Below are positions 8,162 through 16,913 of a stretch of 64,000 nt of DNA, one piece after another. Within the stretch, counting starts at the first letter, position 1. Every line of letters begins with the position of its first letter. The position numbers and the translations under genes were made by a program. This DNA is from Candidatus Rokuibacteriota bacterium (lineage in GTDB: Bacteria; Methylomirabilota; Methylomirabilia; Rokubacteriales; CSP1-6), in the NCBI GenBank assembly GCA_003220435.1, contig QHSL01000074.1, positions 62,001 through 126,000 on the forward strand. Reading direction: 5' to 3'. Below the pieces are notes generated by a model, which saw only the letters and a program-made list of their open reading frames with translations, had not been told where the DNA came from and searched no databases.

Positions 8162-10432
8162 TCAGCGCTCACGCGGCGGGTGTATTGCCTGGAAGACTCG
8201 CGCCGCCGTCAACGGGAGCGTCGTGATGGCCAGATCCCCCGACCCGAGCGCGTCGCACACCGCGTTGGCAATCGCGCCGCCGAGGCCGGGGTTGCCGACT
8301 TCACCCAGACCGCGCAGGCCGAGCGGGTTCGTGGTCGCGCGCACTTCCTGATAGAAGCCGTTGACCGGCGGGACATCGGGCGCCGCCGGCAGCGCGTAAT
8401 CCATGAAGGTGCCCGACTGCAGCTGGCCATCGGCGCCGTAGACGAGGCTCTCGTGCAGGGTGTTGCCGATGCCGAAGGCGACGCCGCCCACGAGCTGGCC
8501 GTCGACCAGCGCCGGGTTCACGGCGCGGCCAACGTCGGCGCCCACCACCACGCGGACGAGCTTGATGGCGCCGGTCTCCGGGTCGACGTCCACGACCACG
8601 GCGGCGGCACCGCCGGCGTAGGTGATCTTCGGCACCTCGAACGACGCGCCCGCCGTCAGCCGACGCTCCGCCGCCAGCTCGGTCAGCGTCGCGCGGCGGC
8701 CCTTCGACTCCAGAACGCCGCGCGCGTACTTCACGTCGGTCTCCGGGACGCCCCACCGGGCGGCGGCGCGTTGGCGCGCCTCGGCGATCAGCTTCGCCGC
8801 GGCGAGATGCGCGGCGTTGCCGGCGGTGATGGTGCCGCGCGAGCCGTAGGTGCCGACGCCGCTCTCCACCATCGCGGTGTCGGCGTGACGCACCGTAAAC
8901 TTCGCGGTCGGCAGACCGAGCGCCTCGCCCAGGATCTGAGCGAGCACGGTCTCGAGCCCCGGGCCCATGGAGGATGCGCCGGTGTCGACGACCAGCGTGC
9001 CGTCGGGGCGCGCCTCCACTTGCGTCGTCTCGAAGGGACCGAGGCCGGTCTTCTCCACGTAGATCGCGAACCCGATGCCTCGACGGAGCCCGCCGTCCCG
9101 CGCATTCAACGCGGCCTGCTCAGCCCGGGCGCGCTCATAGTCCAGGCGGCGCAGCATCTCATCGAACAGGGCAGGGAAGTCGCCGGAGTCGTAAACCGTG
9201 CTCACGCCGAAGGATTTGGTCCCGCAGTCGTACGGCATTTGGTCGGGCCGGATCAGATTACGCCGGCGGATCTCCGCGGGGTCGAGGCCCAGACGCGCGG
9301 CGGCGTGGTCCATGAGGCGCTCGCGGACGAAGTTGCACTCGGGGCGCCCGGGCGAGCGCAGCGTGCCGGCGGGCGTCTTGTTGGTCACGACCGACCAGAG
9401 ATCGCACGCGTAGTTGGGGACGCGATAGGGCCCGGGCAGCAGCGCGGCGCCGAACTCGGCCGGCACGAGCGCCGCGGTGCGCACGTAGGCGCCGATATCG
9501 GCGTGGATCACCGCGCGCATGCCGACGATGCGGCCTTCGCCATCGAAGCCGACCTCGATCTCGTAGGCGACCTCGCGCGCGTGGTTGGCCGCCATCAAGT
9601 TCTCGCGTCGGCTCTCGATCCAGCGCACGGGCCGGCCGAGCTTCATGGCGGCGAGCGGCACCAGGATGTCCTCGGGATAGAGCTCGCCTCGCACGCCGAA
9701 GCCGCCGCCCACGTCCACCTCGGTGAGGCGCAGCGCGCCCAGCGGAATGCCGAAGATCGGCGCCAGGATGGTCCGGTTGATGTGGATGCACTTGGTGGAC
9801 CCGATCAGGTGGAGCTCGCCGCCCCGCGGGTCGGGCGGCACCGCCACGAGCCCGCGCGTCTCGAGCGCGGCCGCCGTCTGCCGTGGATACGTGAAGCGCT
9901 CACGGAGCACGAGCGCGGCGCCGGCGAGTGCCGCATCGGCGTCGCCCACGCGCATCGTGATCGTGGCGACGTTGTTCGTGTCGGTGCTCTGGAAGAGTCG
10001 CGGGGCCCCGGGAGCGAGCGCGTCGTCGGTCGATGCGCAGGCCGGAAGTGGCTCGTAGGCGACGTCCATCCGCTCGACGGCGTCACGCGCGATGTACGGA
10101 TCGTCGGCGACGACCACCGCCACCGGCTCGCCCACGTAGCGGACGACCTCTCGCGCGATGGCCGGCTGCAGGTAGCGCTCCGTGCCCTTGGGAGCCGGCA
10201 CCCGGTTGGGAATGACGGCGGCCGCGGGGACGTCGGCGCCGGTGAGGACGGCGTGGACGCCGGGCAGGTCGCTCGCGGCCTTCGTGTCGATCGACACCAG
10301 GCGCGCGTGCGCGTGAGGTGAGCGCAACACGACCGCGTGCAGCATCCCGGCCACGCGTACGTCCTCGACGAACCGGCCGGTGCCGGTGACGAACCGATCG
10401 CCGCCCAGTCGTGGATGCGCTTCGCCGATCAC
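8162..10432 (-). CDS. xanthine dehydrogenase/CO dehydrogenase (CoxL) family Mo-binding subunit
   Basis: 756 residues from GTG 10432, with TAGGATC upstream at SD distance; the upstream extension lacks family sequence. The N-terminal a/b-hammerhead domain starts RLGGDRFVTGTGRFVED, followed by Mo-cofactor-binding regions including VDVGGGFGVRGE and the C-terminal RGLGEVGNPGLGG, whose Glu corresponds to the catalytic base of the family. The usual AYRGAGRPE loop is replaced by TLRSPGRPE, a divergent active-site loop. No 2Fe-2S or FAD subunit gene is adjacent, although this family normally works as a heterotrimer. Oxidises a small aldehyde, N-heterocycle or similar compound by hydroxylation; the substrate is not predictable. 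Confidence 0.85.
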   Translation of the reverse strand: MIGEAHPRLGGDRFVTGTGRFVEDVRVAGMLHAVVLRSPHAHARLVSIDTKAASDLPGVHAVLTGADVPAAAVIPNRVPAPKGTERYLQPAIAREVVRYVGEPVAVVVADDPYIARDAVERMDVAYEPLPACASTDDALAPGAPRLFQSTDTNNVATITMRVGDADAALAGAALVLRERFTYPRQTAAALETRGLVAVPPDPRGGELHLIGSTKCIHINRTILAPIFGIPLGALRLTEVDVGGGFGVRGELYPEDILVPLAAMKLGRPVRWIESRRENLMAANHAREVAYEIEVGFDGEGRIVGMRAVIHADIGAYVRTAALVPAEFGAALLPGPYRVPNYACDLWSVVTNKTPAGTLRSPGRPECNFVRERLMDHAAARLGLDPAEIRRRNLIRPDQMPYDCGTKSFGVSTVYDSGDFPALFDEMLRRLDYERARAEQAALNARDGGLRRGIGFAIYVEKTGLGPFETTQVEARPDGTLVVDTGASSMGPGLETVLAQILGEALGLPTAKFTVRHADTAMVESGVGTYGSRGTITAGNAAHLAAAKLIAEARQRAAARWGVPETDVKYARGVLESKGRRATLTELAAERRLTAGASFEVPKITYAGGAAAVVVDVDPETGAIKLVRVVVGADVGRAVNPALVDGQLVGGVAFGIGNTLHESLVYGADGQLQSGTFMDYALPAAPDVPPVNGFYQEVRATTNPLGLRGLGEVGNPGLGGAIANAVCDALGSGDLAITTLPLTAARVFQAIHPPRER

Positions 10433-10578
10433 GCGCGAGATCCTATCATCGCCGGGCGTGCGACACGCGCGCTGCGTGGCACCTCGTCGGAGGGCGTGAT
10501 AGCGTAACGATCCCAAGCACCGCACCTGGCATGAGGAGATCACGATGACCGACGTCACGAAGAGCGGGGCCTAGCGTC

Positions 10579-11646
10579 ATGGCCCGAGCCGACACGATGA
10601 AGGCGATGATCTTGCCGGAGTTCGGGGCGCCGCTCCGGCTCGCGACGGTTCCCGTGCCGAAGATCGGCCCCAACGACGTCCTGCTGCGCGTGCGTGCGGC
10701 CGGCGTCGGGCTCACGGTGGTCATCATGACCGCGAACCCCGGCCGGGTGACGTCGTTCCCGCGTATCCCCGGTCACGAGGTCGCGGGAGACGTCGCCGAG
10801 ATCGGGTCCGAGGTCTCCCACGTCAAGATCGGGGATCGTGTGACCTGTCACTTTTACCTCACCTGCGGGGTCTGTCGCTTCTGTCGTAGCGGGCGGGAGA
10901 CGCTCTGTCCCGCATCGCCCGGGAACGTCGGGATGGCGAGCGACGGCGCCTACGCGGAGTACATGGCCATCCCGGCCAGGAACGTCACGGCGATCCCGAC
11001 CGGCGTGAGCGACGTCGACGCGGCGGTCGCCGCCGACGCGATCGCCACGACCTATCACGCCTGCCGCGAGGAAGCGAGGATCGGCCCGGGTGACTTCGTT
11101 CTGATCGTCGGCGCGGGTGGCGGCGTGGGTATCCACGCCGTGCAGATGGCGAAGCTCTCCGGCGGCTGGGTGCTGGCCGCCGATATTTCAGACGACAAGC
11201 TCGCGGCGGCCAAGGAATGCGGCGCCGACGCGCTGGTCGACGTTCGCCGCGGCGATCTGGCCTCGCAGGTTTCGAAGCTCACGGGCGGCCGCGGCGTCGA
11301 CGCGGCGATCGATTTCGTGGCGTCACGCGAGACGCTCGAGGGCTCGCTCAAGTCGCTCGCCCGCGCCGGCCGGCTCGTGATCATCGGCAGCCGCCCGACG
11401 GCGGTCTTCGGCGTCGATTCGAACTTCACGGTCGACCCGCGCCACATGCTGGCCTCGATGCTCGAGATCCACGGCTCGCGCTACGTGACGCTGACCGAGA
11501 TCGCTCAGACGCTCGAGCTCTTGAGACTGAAGCGCATCCGCGCGATCGTGAGCCGGACGTTTCCGCTCGAGCGTGCCGAGGAGGCGCACGAGCTGCTCAG
11601 GAAGAACGCGCTCATTGGGCGAGCCGCGCTCGTTCTCGCGCACTAG
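10579..11646 (+). CDS. zinc-type medium-chain alcohol dehydrogenase family protein
   Basis: 355 residues, a typical MDR length. The catalytic-domain motif GHEVAG is at 66-71, the structural zinc lobe has four cysteines at 96, 99, 102 and 110, and the Rossmann turn is VGAGGGVGIHAV. The usual catalytic zinc cysteine near residue 44 (GxCxxD) is absent: the segment reads GVGLTVVIM. Either zinc is coordinated differently or the enzyme works without catalytic zinc, as quinone-oxidoreductase-type members do. ATG at 10579 or 10597 are both possible starts. The stop codon shares CTAG with that of the convergent TPR gene. Confidence 0.8.
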   Translation: MARADTMKAMILPEFGAPLRLATVPVPKIGPNDVLLRVRAAGVGLTVVIMTANPGRVTSFPRIPGHEVAGDVAEIGSEVSHVKIGDRVTCHFYLTCGVCRFCRSGRETLCPASPGNVGMASDGAYAEYMAIPARNVTAIPTGVSDVDAAVAADAIATTYHACREEARIGPGDFVLIVGAGGGVGIHAVQMAKLSGGWVLAADISDDKLAAAKECGADALVDVRRGDLASQVSKLTGGRGVDAAIDFVASRETLEGSLKSLARAGRLVIIGSRPTAVFGVDSNFTVDPRHMLASMLEIHGSRYVTLTEIAQTLELLRLKRIRAIVSRTFPLERAEEAHELLRKNALIGRAALVLAH

Positions 11647-13174
11647 CGGCCGAGGAACGCCTTCGCGCGCGCGGTCTCCGGGCGCGCCGTGTCGGCCTTG
11701 CTGGCCAACGCGACGAGCTTCTCGTAGTATCCCGCCGCCTTCTGGCGGTCACCGGCCGCCTCCGCGGCCCGCCCGGCGCCATAGAGACCGCGATAGCGGT
11801 TCGGGTTCTCCTTCAGCGACGCCTCGAACTCACGCTGCGCGGCCGCGCCCTGGCCGATCTGGAGCAAGAGTTCGCCGAGCAGCTCGCGCATCGGATAGAG
11901 CCGGTTCTCCATCGCCACGTGCTTGACGCTGGCGTCCTCGTTGTCGGCGGCGGCCCGCATGAACTTCAGGGCCTGGTCACGCGCCCCCTCGGCATAGGCC
12001 ACCCACGCCGAGACGGCCAGCATCTGCTCTTCGGTCCGGTCGGCCCAGTAGCCTTGATTCGACCTCTCCAGCGCCGTGCGCAGCTCCTGCATCGCCTGGA
12101 TCTCTTGCTTCGCGCCGGCCGGGTTGCCGCTCCGCGCCATCCCGAGGCCTCGGGTGAAGCGAACGAGGGAGTCGGCCTGCGCGCGTCCTGTCGAGACGAC
12201 CGGCAGCGCGGCCGCGCCGGCCCAGTCGCCGCGCTCGAGCACGTAGCGCGTCGGGACCACCGCCACGGCGGTGAACACCGCGATGTTGGGGTACTCCGCC
12301 TTGGGCAACGCGGCGACCTGATCGGCGAGCGTCCTGGCCTTGGCGTCCTGGGCGAGCTGCAGATGGGCGTACACGAGGAAGTCGGTTGCATGATGATAGT
12401 CGGGCTGGATCTCGAGCGCGGACCGGTTCGAGGCGATCGACTCCTCCCACATGCCGACCATGGAGTAGATGTGCGAGGCGGCGCGAGCCGCCCATAGAGC
12501 GCCGCGATCTTGATGCCCTTATCGGCGAGCGGCGGGTAGTCGTACGCGTGCACCAGGTAGTGCGCCACGCCCGGATGGTCGGGGTTCTGCTTGAACAACC
12601 GCTCCAGGATCTCCGCCGACTTGAGCTGGTTGGCGTAGGTCTTGTCGTTCTTGGGCGCCGAGGCCTGCAGGGTCAGCGCGTAGTAGACGGACGCCTCGAA
12701 GTCGTCGGGGTAGCGCTGCGTCAGCTGCTCCATCGCCTTCGTGTAGGCGGCCATGCGGGCGTTCAGCGGCACCTTGTCGTGGTCGCGGTAGTAGACGCCG
12801 ATCGCCTCGATCCAGTCCCGCTCGCGCTGAGTCTTCGGCGCGAGTGCGCGCGCTTTGTCCAGGGCCTCGGCCGCCGCCGCAGCATCTTTCGGCGGCGGCG
12901 CCGCCGCCAGCGAGTTTCCGAGGTAGTTGAGGGCCAGCCCCCAGTACCCCATGGCGCAGCTCGGGTCCTGCTGGATGACCGCGTCGAACACCTTGCGCGC
13001 CTCCGTGAACCAGTACGAGTGCAGCATCGCCACGCCGCGCTCGAACTGCGTCTGCACCTGGGCGTCGCAGGACGTCGGGAAGGTGACCTTGCCAAGCTTG
13101 TCCTGGGCGAATCCCTGGGCCGGGAACGCGACGAGAGCGAGGAGAAGAGCGATCGCCGTCGCCGTGATTCTCAT
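11643..13174 (-). pseudogene. exported TPR protein, interrupted by a frameshift
   Basis: The first part (from ATG 13174) has a signal peptide ending near FPAQGFAQ and TPR-type helices to about 12490, for example VAHYLVHAYDYPPLADKG. The second part resumes in another frame from about 12485 with SHIYSMVGMWEESIASNRSA and runs to a stop at 11643. Relatives usually have about ten residues (LAP-AAPHALHMP-SHIY) between LAP and SHIY; here they are missing and the frame shifts, consistent with a deletion of about 28 nt. Either the gene is broken or the assembly has an error at this GC-rich spot. Intact it would be ~510 residues, periplasmic or secreted, function unknown. Confidence 0.7.
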
Positions 13175-13235
13175 AGACCCTCCGCTAGCAGGCCACCGCT
13201 GCCGCGTCCCAAAGACCCGGCGGACCGAGAGCCCG

Positions 13236-14918
13236 TCAGTGCTCGCGGCCGGCGCGCAGCACGCGGCCGGGGAAGGCGCCGGTGTGCTTGCCGTGCTCCA
13301 GCACCACCTGGCCGCCGACGACGACGTGGTGCACGCCTTCGGCGCCCTGGACCCGACGCGGCGTGCCGGACGGTCCGTCGTGGGTGACCTCGTCCTCCTT
13401 GATGCCGATCGACGCGAGGTCGAACACCATGAGGTCGCCCGCCAGTCCCTCGCGGATCATTCCGCGGTCGTGCAGGCCCATGATGCGGGCGGGCTGGAAC
13501 GTGTACCGACGGATCGCGTCCTCGAGCGTGAGCAACTCGCGATCGCGCACCCACTGGCCCAGCACGTAGCTCGATTCGCCGGCGGTGCAGAAGTTCGTGT
13601 TCAGGTGGGCGCCGGCGTCCGACTGCGTCGGCAGCGCGTGGCCGCTCTTCACCATGTCGGCGATCTGCACTTCTTCCGCGTCCGAGCGCGTCATCAGCTG
13701 GAACTCGGTGTCGAGCCCTTCCTCGAGCGCCAGGTCGAGCATGACGTCGGCCACGTGCTTGTTCAGCTTCTCGGCGAGCGCCGTGAGGCTCTGGTCGACG
13801 AGCCCCTGGTGCTTGGCGAGCTTCACCTTGCGGACGAAGATCGAGCTCCAGGGCACGAGCCGGCCCGGCACGCCCGGCCGCCGCCGCTGAGGCTTCAGCG
13901 CCTGGTCGCGCATCTTCGCGCGCCGCTCGGGGTCGGCCAGCGCGGCCAGCCGATCGGGGACGCGCAGGTGCATCACGACGTCCCACACGTCGAGGTTGTG
14001 GAAGAAGGTCGTCTTCTTCAGCGTGAACCTCGGATTGAAGGGGATAGCCCGCAGCAGGTTGTAGAGCTGCGCGCCCTCACGCGAGGCCTTCTCCACGTAC
14101 GGCCGGGCGTTCGTGTCGAAGCTCAGGAAGAACACCGGGCGGCCGCTCGCCACGGCCACGTCGCGCAGGTGGTCGAGGTCCGCCGGGCTCGGCTTACCGG
14201 CGCCCTTCGGCAGGATTTCGATGATCCCGCGATTGAACTCGCCGAGCGTGCGGCCGAAGGCCACGCGCTCCTCGTCGGCGGCGAGCCGGCTCGGCACGGG
14301 CTGGCCTTGCGGCCCCGCGTGCGTGGGCGAATCCGTCGTGCTCCAGCCCCAGGCGCCGGCCTCGAGCGACTCATGCAGCAGCCGCTGCATGTGCGCGATC
14401 TCGTCCAGCGTCGCGGCCCGGTCCCAGGCGGCCTGGTCCATCGCCGAGAGGCGCAACGGGTTGTGGCCGACCAGCGGCATCAGGTTGAGCCCGAGCCCGA
14501 TGTCGATCGCGGTCAGGTACTCGTCGAAGTTCTCCCATGTCCACGGAACGACGGACGCGAGCGAGCGCACCGGGATGTCCTCGACGCAGCAAAACGTCGC
14601 GAGCATCGCGTCGCGATGCTCAGGCCGCAGCGGCGCCAGGGTCAGGCCGCAGTTGCCCATCAGCACCGTAGTGACGCCGTGCCAGATGGACGAGGTGCAG
14701 AGCTTGTCCCAGAACGGCTGGGCGTCGTAGTGGGTGTGCGTGTCGATGATGCCCGGAGCGACGAAGAGGCCCTCGGCATCGATCGTCGCGGCCGCCGAGG
14801 AGCGGATCTTGCCGATCTCGACGATCTTGCCGTCCTTCATCCCGACGTCGGCGCGATAGCGGGAAAACCCTGAGCCGTCGACGACCATGCCGTTCTTGAT
14901 GACGAGATCGTGAGCCAT
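13236..14918 (-). CDS. N-acyl-D-amino-acid deacylase / D-aminoacylase family amidohydrolase
   Basis: 560 residues. It begins with the amidohydrolase b-sandwich (DLVIKNGMVVDGSG) and then the metal-binding DTHTHYDAQ at about 59-67, followed by GNCGLTLAP, the Cys-containing loop typical of D-aminoacylases. The C-terminal part has SDAGAHLNT with the conserved catalytic aspartate and returns to the b-sandwich (GLAGDLMVFD). Members hydrolyse N-acyl-D-amino acids or related amides with zinc; several close relatives are only annotated as amidohydrolase family 3. A good SD lies 6-8 nt upstream of the ATG. The gene stands alone between the CMD-family gene and the TPR pseudogene on the same strand. Confidence 0.85.
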   Translation of the reverse strand: MAHDLVIKNGMVVDGSGFSRYRADVGMKDGKIVEIGKIRSSAAATIDAEGLFVAPGIIDTHTHYDAQPFWDKLCTSSIWHGVTTVLMGNCGLTLAPLRPEHRDAMLATFCCVEDIPVRSLASVVPWTWENFDEYLTAIDIGLGLNLMPLVGHNPLRLSAMDQAAWDRAATLDEIAHMQRLLHESLEAGAWGWSTTDSPTHAGPQGQPVPSRLAADEERVAFGRTLGEFNRGIIEILPKGAGKPSPADLDHLRDVAVASGRPVFFLSFDTNARPYVEKASREGAQLYNLLRAIPFNPRFTLKKTTFFHNLDVWDVVMHLRVPDRLAALADPERRAKMRDQALKPQRRRPGVPGRLVPWSSIFVRKVKLAKHQGLVDQSLTALAEKLNKHVADVMLDLALEEGLDTEFQLMTRSDAEEVQIADMVKSGHALPTQSDAGAHLNTNFCTAGESSYVLGQWVRDRELLTLEDAIRRYTFQPARIMGLHDRGMIREGLAGDLMVFDLASIGIKEDEVTHDGPSGTPRRVQGAEGVHHVVVGGQVVLEHGKHTGAFPGRVLRAGREH

Positions 14919-15000
14919 CAGTTTCTTCCTCCGGAAGCTCCCTCACAGGCTGGAGATCGCGGGATCGGTCAAGGAACAGCACAGGCTTCTCGTAGCACAC

Positions 15001-15648
15001 CTATCGGGGTATCGGCAACAAAGGCTTCCGGCCGGGGTGAAGCTGCTGGTCGACGGCCCTGAACATCAGCGCTGTCGCGGCGTAGTTCCCCATCAGCGCC
15101 ACGAGCTCGACCACACCCTGCCGCCCGAACAAGTCGACGGCCCGGGCGAACGTCCGCGACTGAACCTTACGACGGCGAAAGAGCTCCCGGCCGAAGGCGA
15201 CGATCATGGCTTCCTTGGCCGGCAGCCCGGACACGGGGCGCCGGCGCTTCACGACGTCGATGATCTTCTGCTCCAGCCCCTCGCCGAGCGCGGCGGGCTC
15301 GTGAGCCGTCCACTCGAACTGGCTGTCGAGCTCGCGCGCGGCGACCAGGATCGCCAGCTCGGTCAGACGGCGGTCGAGCGCAGCGTCGAAGCGCAGGTGC
15401 TGGTTCACGGCGCGCTGGAGCTCGCCGAGCCTGGGACTGTGGAGCCAGATCCCACTTGGCCCCTGCAGCCCCGCCAGCGTCCGGCTCTGCTGGCTGACGA
15501 CCGCGTCGTAGAGCTTCTTTCCCTGGTCGTCCATCTCCCCGCGCTTGCGCAGAGGCAGACGGGACAGGGACTCGGCGTGTACGTCCGCCGGCAGTGCGGA
15601 CGCCGTCGCCGCCGCGGCGGCGCGGCGGCGGGAGCGACGCGCCCTCAA
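15001..15648 (-). CDS. carboxymuconolactone decarboxylase (AhpD-like) family protein
   Basis: About 215 residues, all-helical CMD fold. The segment DQGKKLYDAVVSQ, then LGELQRAVNQHLRFDAALDRRLTELAILVAAR and the QFEWTAHEPAA region are characteristic. The CxxC of peroxidase-type AhpD proteins is absent, so a peroxidase role is unlikely. The start is uncertain: the TTG at 15648 overlaps the previous stop (TTGA) and gives an N-terminus RRRAAAAATASALPADVHAESL that could be a short signal sequence; the conserved LPADVHxESLSRLPL element means the start must lie upstream of it. Coupled to the NHL-repeat gene. Function in these clusters is not established. Confidence 0.75.
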   Translation of the reverse strand: MRARRSRRRAAAAATASALPADVHAESLSRLPLRKRGEMDDQGKKLYDAVVSQQSRTLAGLQGPSGIWLHSPRLGELQRAVNQHLRFDAALDRRLTELAILVAARELDSQFEWTAHEPAALGEGLEQKIIDVVKRRRPVSGLPAKEAMIVAFGRELFRRRKVQSRTFARAVDLFGRQGVVELVALMGNYAATALMFRAVDQQLHPGRKPLLPIPR

Positions 15649-16508
15649 CGCTTGCGCGCGTATTTGGTGAGGCGCTTGCCGCCGGCCTCGGCGAGGTAAA
15701 TATCGCCCCGGGAGTCGGCCCAGATGCCGTGGCCCGAGGGTGAGTCAAAGCGCGCCAGCACCTTGCCGGTCTTCTCCATCACGCTGACCGACGGCCGCTG
15801 CTCGCTGACGTACGCGATCTCCTGCGCGTCGAAGTAGATGTCCGTGGGCTTGTGGACGTCGCGCCACTGGGCGACGAACTTGCCCTCGGGCGTGAAGACC
15901 TGGATGCGGCTGTTCTCCCGATCGCACACGTAGACCGTGCCCGCACGGTCGACCCAGAGGCTGTGGGGGAGATGGAACTCCCCGGGCTCCTGTTTGCCAG
16001 GCTTGCCCCAGGAGGCGATCAGCTTGCCGTCGGCCGCGAAGCGGTGCACGCGGCTGTTCCGGTAGCCGTCGGACACGTAGAGCTCGCCGGACGGCGCCGG
16101 GAACATCTCGGTCGGCTTGTTGAACGGCCCGGCGGCCCGCGGCGGAAGCTCGATGTCCTTCGTCGCCCCGGTGTCGGAGGCCTGGCCCCGGACGCCCAGC
16201 GAGAGCAGCGGCTTGCCGTCGAGGGTGAACTTCATTGCCAGATGATCGTTGCGGTCGGTCACATAGATCACGTCGTCCTTGATGGAGATGCCGTGGGGGT
16301 CGGTGATGAGGCCGCTGCCCCACGACGTGAGGTATTGTCCGTTGCGGTCGAACACGACGATGGGCGGATCCTTGCGCTGGAAGGCGTAGACGCGGTCCTG
16401 AGAGTCGGTGGCCACCGCGCTCACCTGGCCCCACGTCCAGCCGCTCGGCAGCTGGGCCCACTTCTCGTTCAGCTCGTACTGGTAGGTGCCGCTGCCCACG
16501 ATCGTCAT
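15645..16508 (-). CDS. NHL-repeat beta-propeller, peptidyl-a-hydroxyglycine lyase-like
   Basis: 287 residues with repeated NHL blades: DRVYAFQRKDPPIVVFDRNG, GELYVSDGYRNSRVHRF, GTVYVCDRENSRIQVF, GDIYLAEAGG. The order and spacing resemble the propeller of peptidyl-alpha-hydroxyglycine alpha-amidating lyase, but bacterial homologues of this kind are usually of unknown activity. There is no obvious signal peptide. A strong GAGGAGG SD precedes the ATG, and a copy of the dispersed hairpin sits directly upstream of it. It is the first gene of a two-gene unit with the CMD-family gene (4-bp overlap). Confidence 0.75.
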   Translation of the reverse strand: MTIVGSGTYQYELNEKWAQLPSGWTWGQVSAVATDSQDRVYAFQRKDPPIVVFDRNGQYLTSWGSGLITDPHGISIKDDVIYVTDRNDHLAMKFTLDGKPLLSLGVRGQASDTGATKDIELPPRAAGPFNKPTEMFPAPSGELYVSDGYRNSRVHRFAADGKLIASWGKPGKQEPGEFHLPHSLWVDRAGTVYVCDRENSRIQVFTPEGKFVAQWRDVHKPTDIYFDAQEIAYVSEQRPSVSVMEKTGKVLARFDSPSGHGIWADSRGDIYLAEAGGKRLTKYARKR

Positions 16509-16533
16509 GGACGATTCCTCCTCTGTTTAGAGT

Positions 16534-16583
16534 CGCGCCTCGGCCGGCGGGGCCCCAGCCCCACGACGGCCCGCGGCGCGCAC
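16534..16583 (-). repeat. dispersed ~50-nt hairpin element, copy B
   Basis: mRNA-sense fold: CGCGCC/GGCGCG outer stem, GGCCG/CGGCC middle stem and GUGGGGC-UGGG-GCCCCGC apical hairpin (one G-U pair). It ends 25 nt before the ATG at 16508. The copy is flanked by an 11-bp direct repeat TGTTTAGAGTC (16524-16534 and 16588-16598), giving a 64-bp repeat unit. Confidence 0.82.
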
Positions 16584-16644
16584 TGCGTGTTTAGAGTCCC
16601 ACCGCGGGAGAGGCGAGGGCGCTTGACGCGCGCCCGTCTCGGGG

Positions 16645-16850
16645 ATGATGATTCGTGCACTCCACTTAACGGAGGCCGAGATCCCGCATCCCACGCCCAC
16701 GCCCTCCAGCCACTTCGCGCTCGAGATCGACGATACTGGGACGCCATGCTATCTCACCTGGACGAGCTCGGCATCAAGCACGTCCGGACGTCGGCGGCCA
16801 GCGTGAGCGCGAACCTCGGCCGCACACGAGCTGGTCTACAACTCGGTATG
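16645..16850 (+). pseudogene. degraded VOC/glyoxalase-family fragment
   Basis: This fills most of the 405-bp gap before the rhodanese gene. One frame reads ALHLTEAEIPHPTPTPSSHF then ALEIDD, the pattern of the second half of a glyoxalase/VOC module. It then shifts frame near 16735 to WDAMLSHLDELGIKHVR, the following helix. No intact reading frame joins them and the first half of the domain is missing, so it is a decayed remnant. The rest of the gap (16590-16645) shows nothing else recognisable. Confidence 0.45.
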
Positions 16851-16913
16851 GACGCTCAGGGGAGCAAAGTGGAGCCGGCGTCTCACAGCTAACAACGGGA
16901 GAATGAAGCGATC

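Noticed and set aside
12480-12500. Selenocysteine or programmed frameshift explanation for the TPR gene
   Set aside because: There is no in-frame UGA, slippery site or hairpin at the junction. The pattern (missing conserved residues and frame change) fits a deletion.
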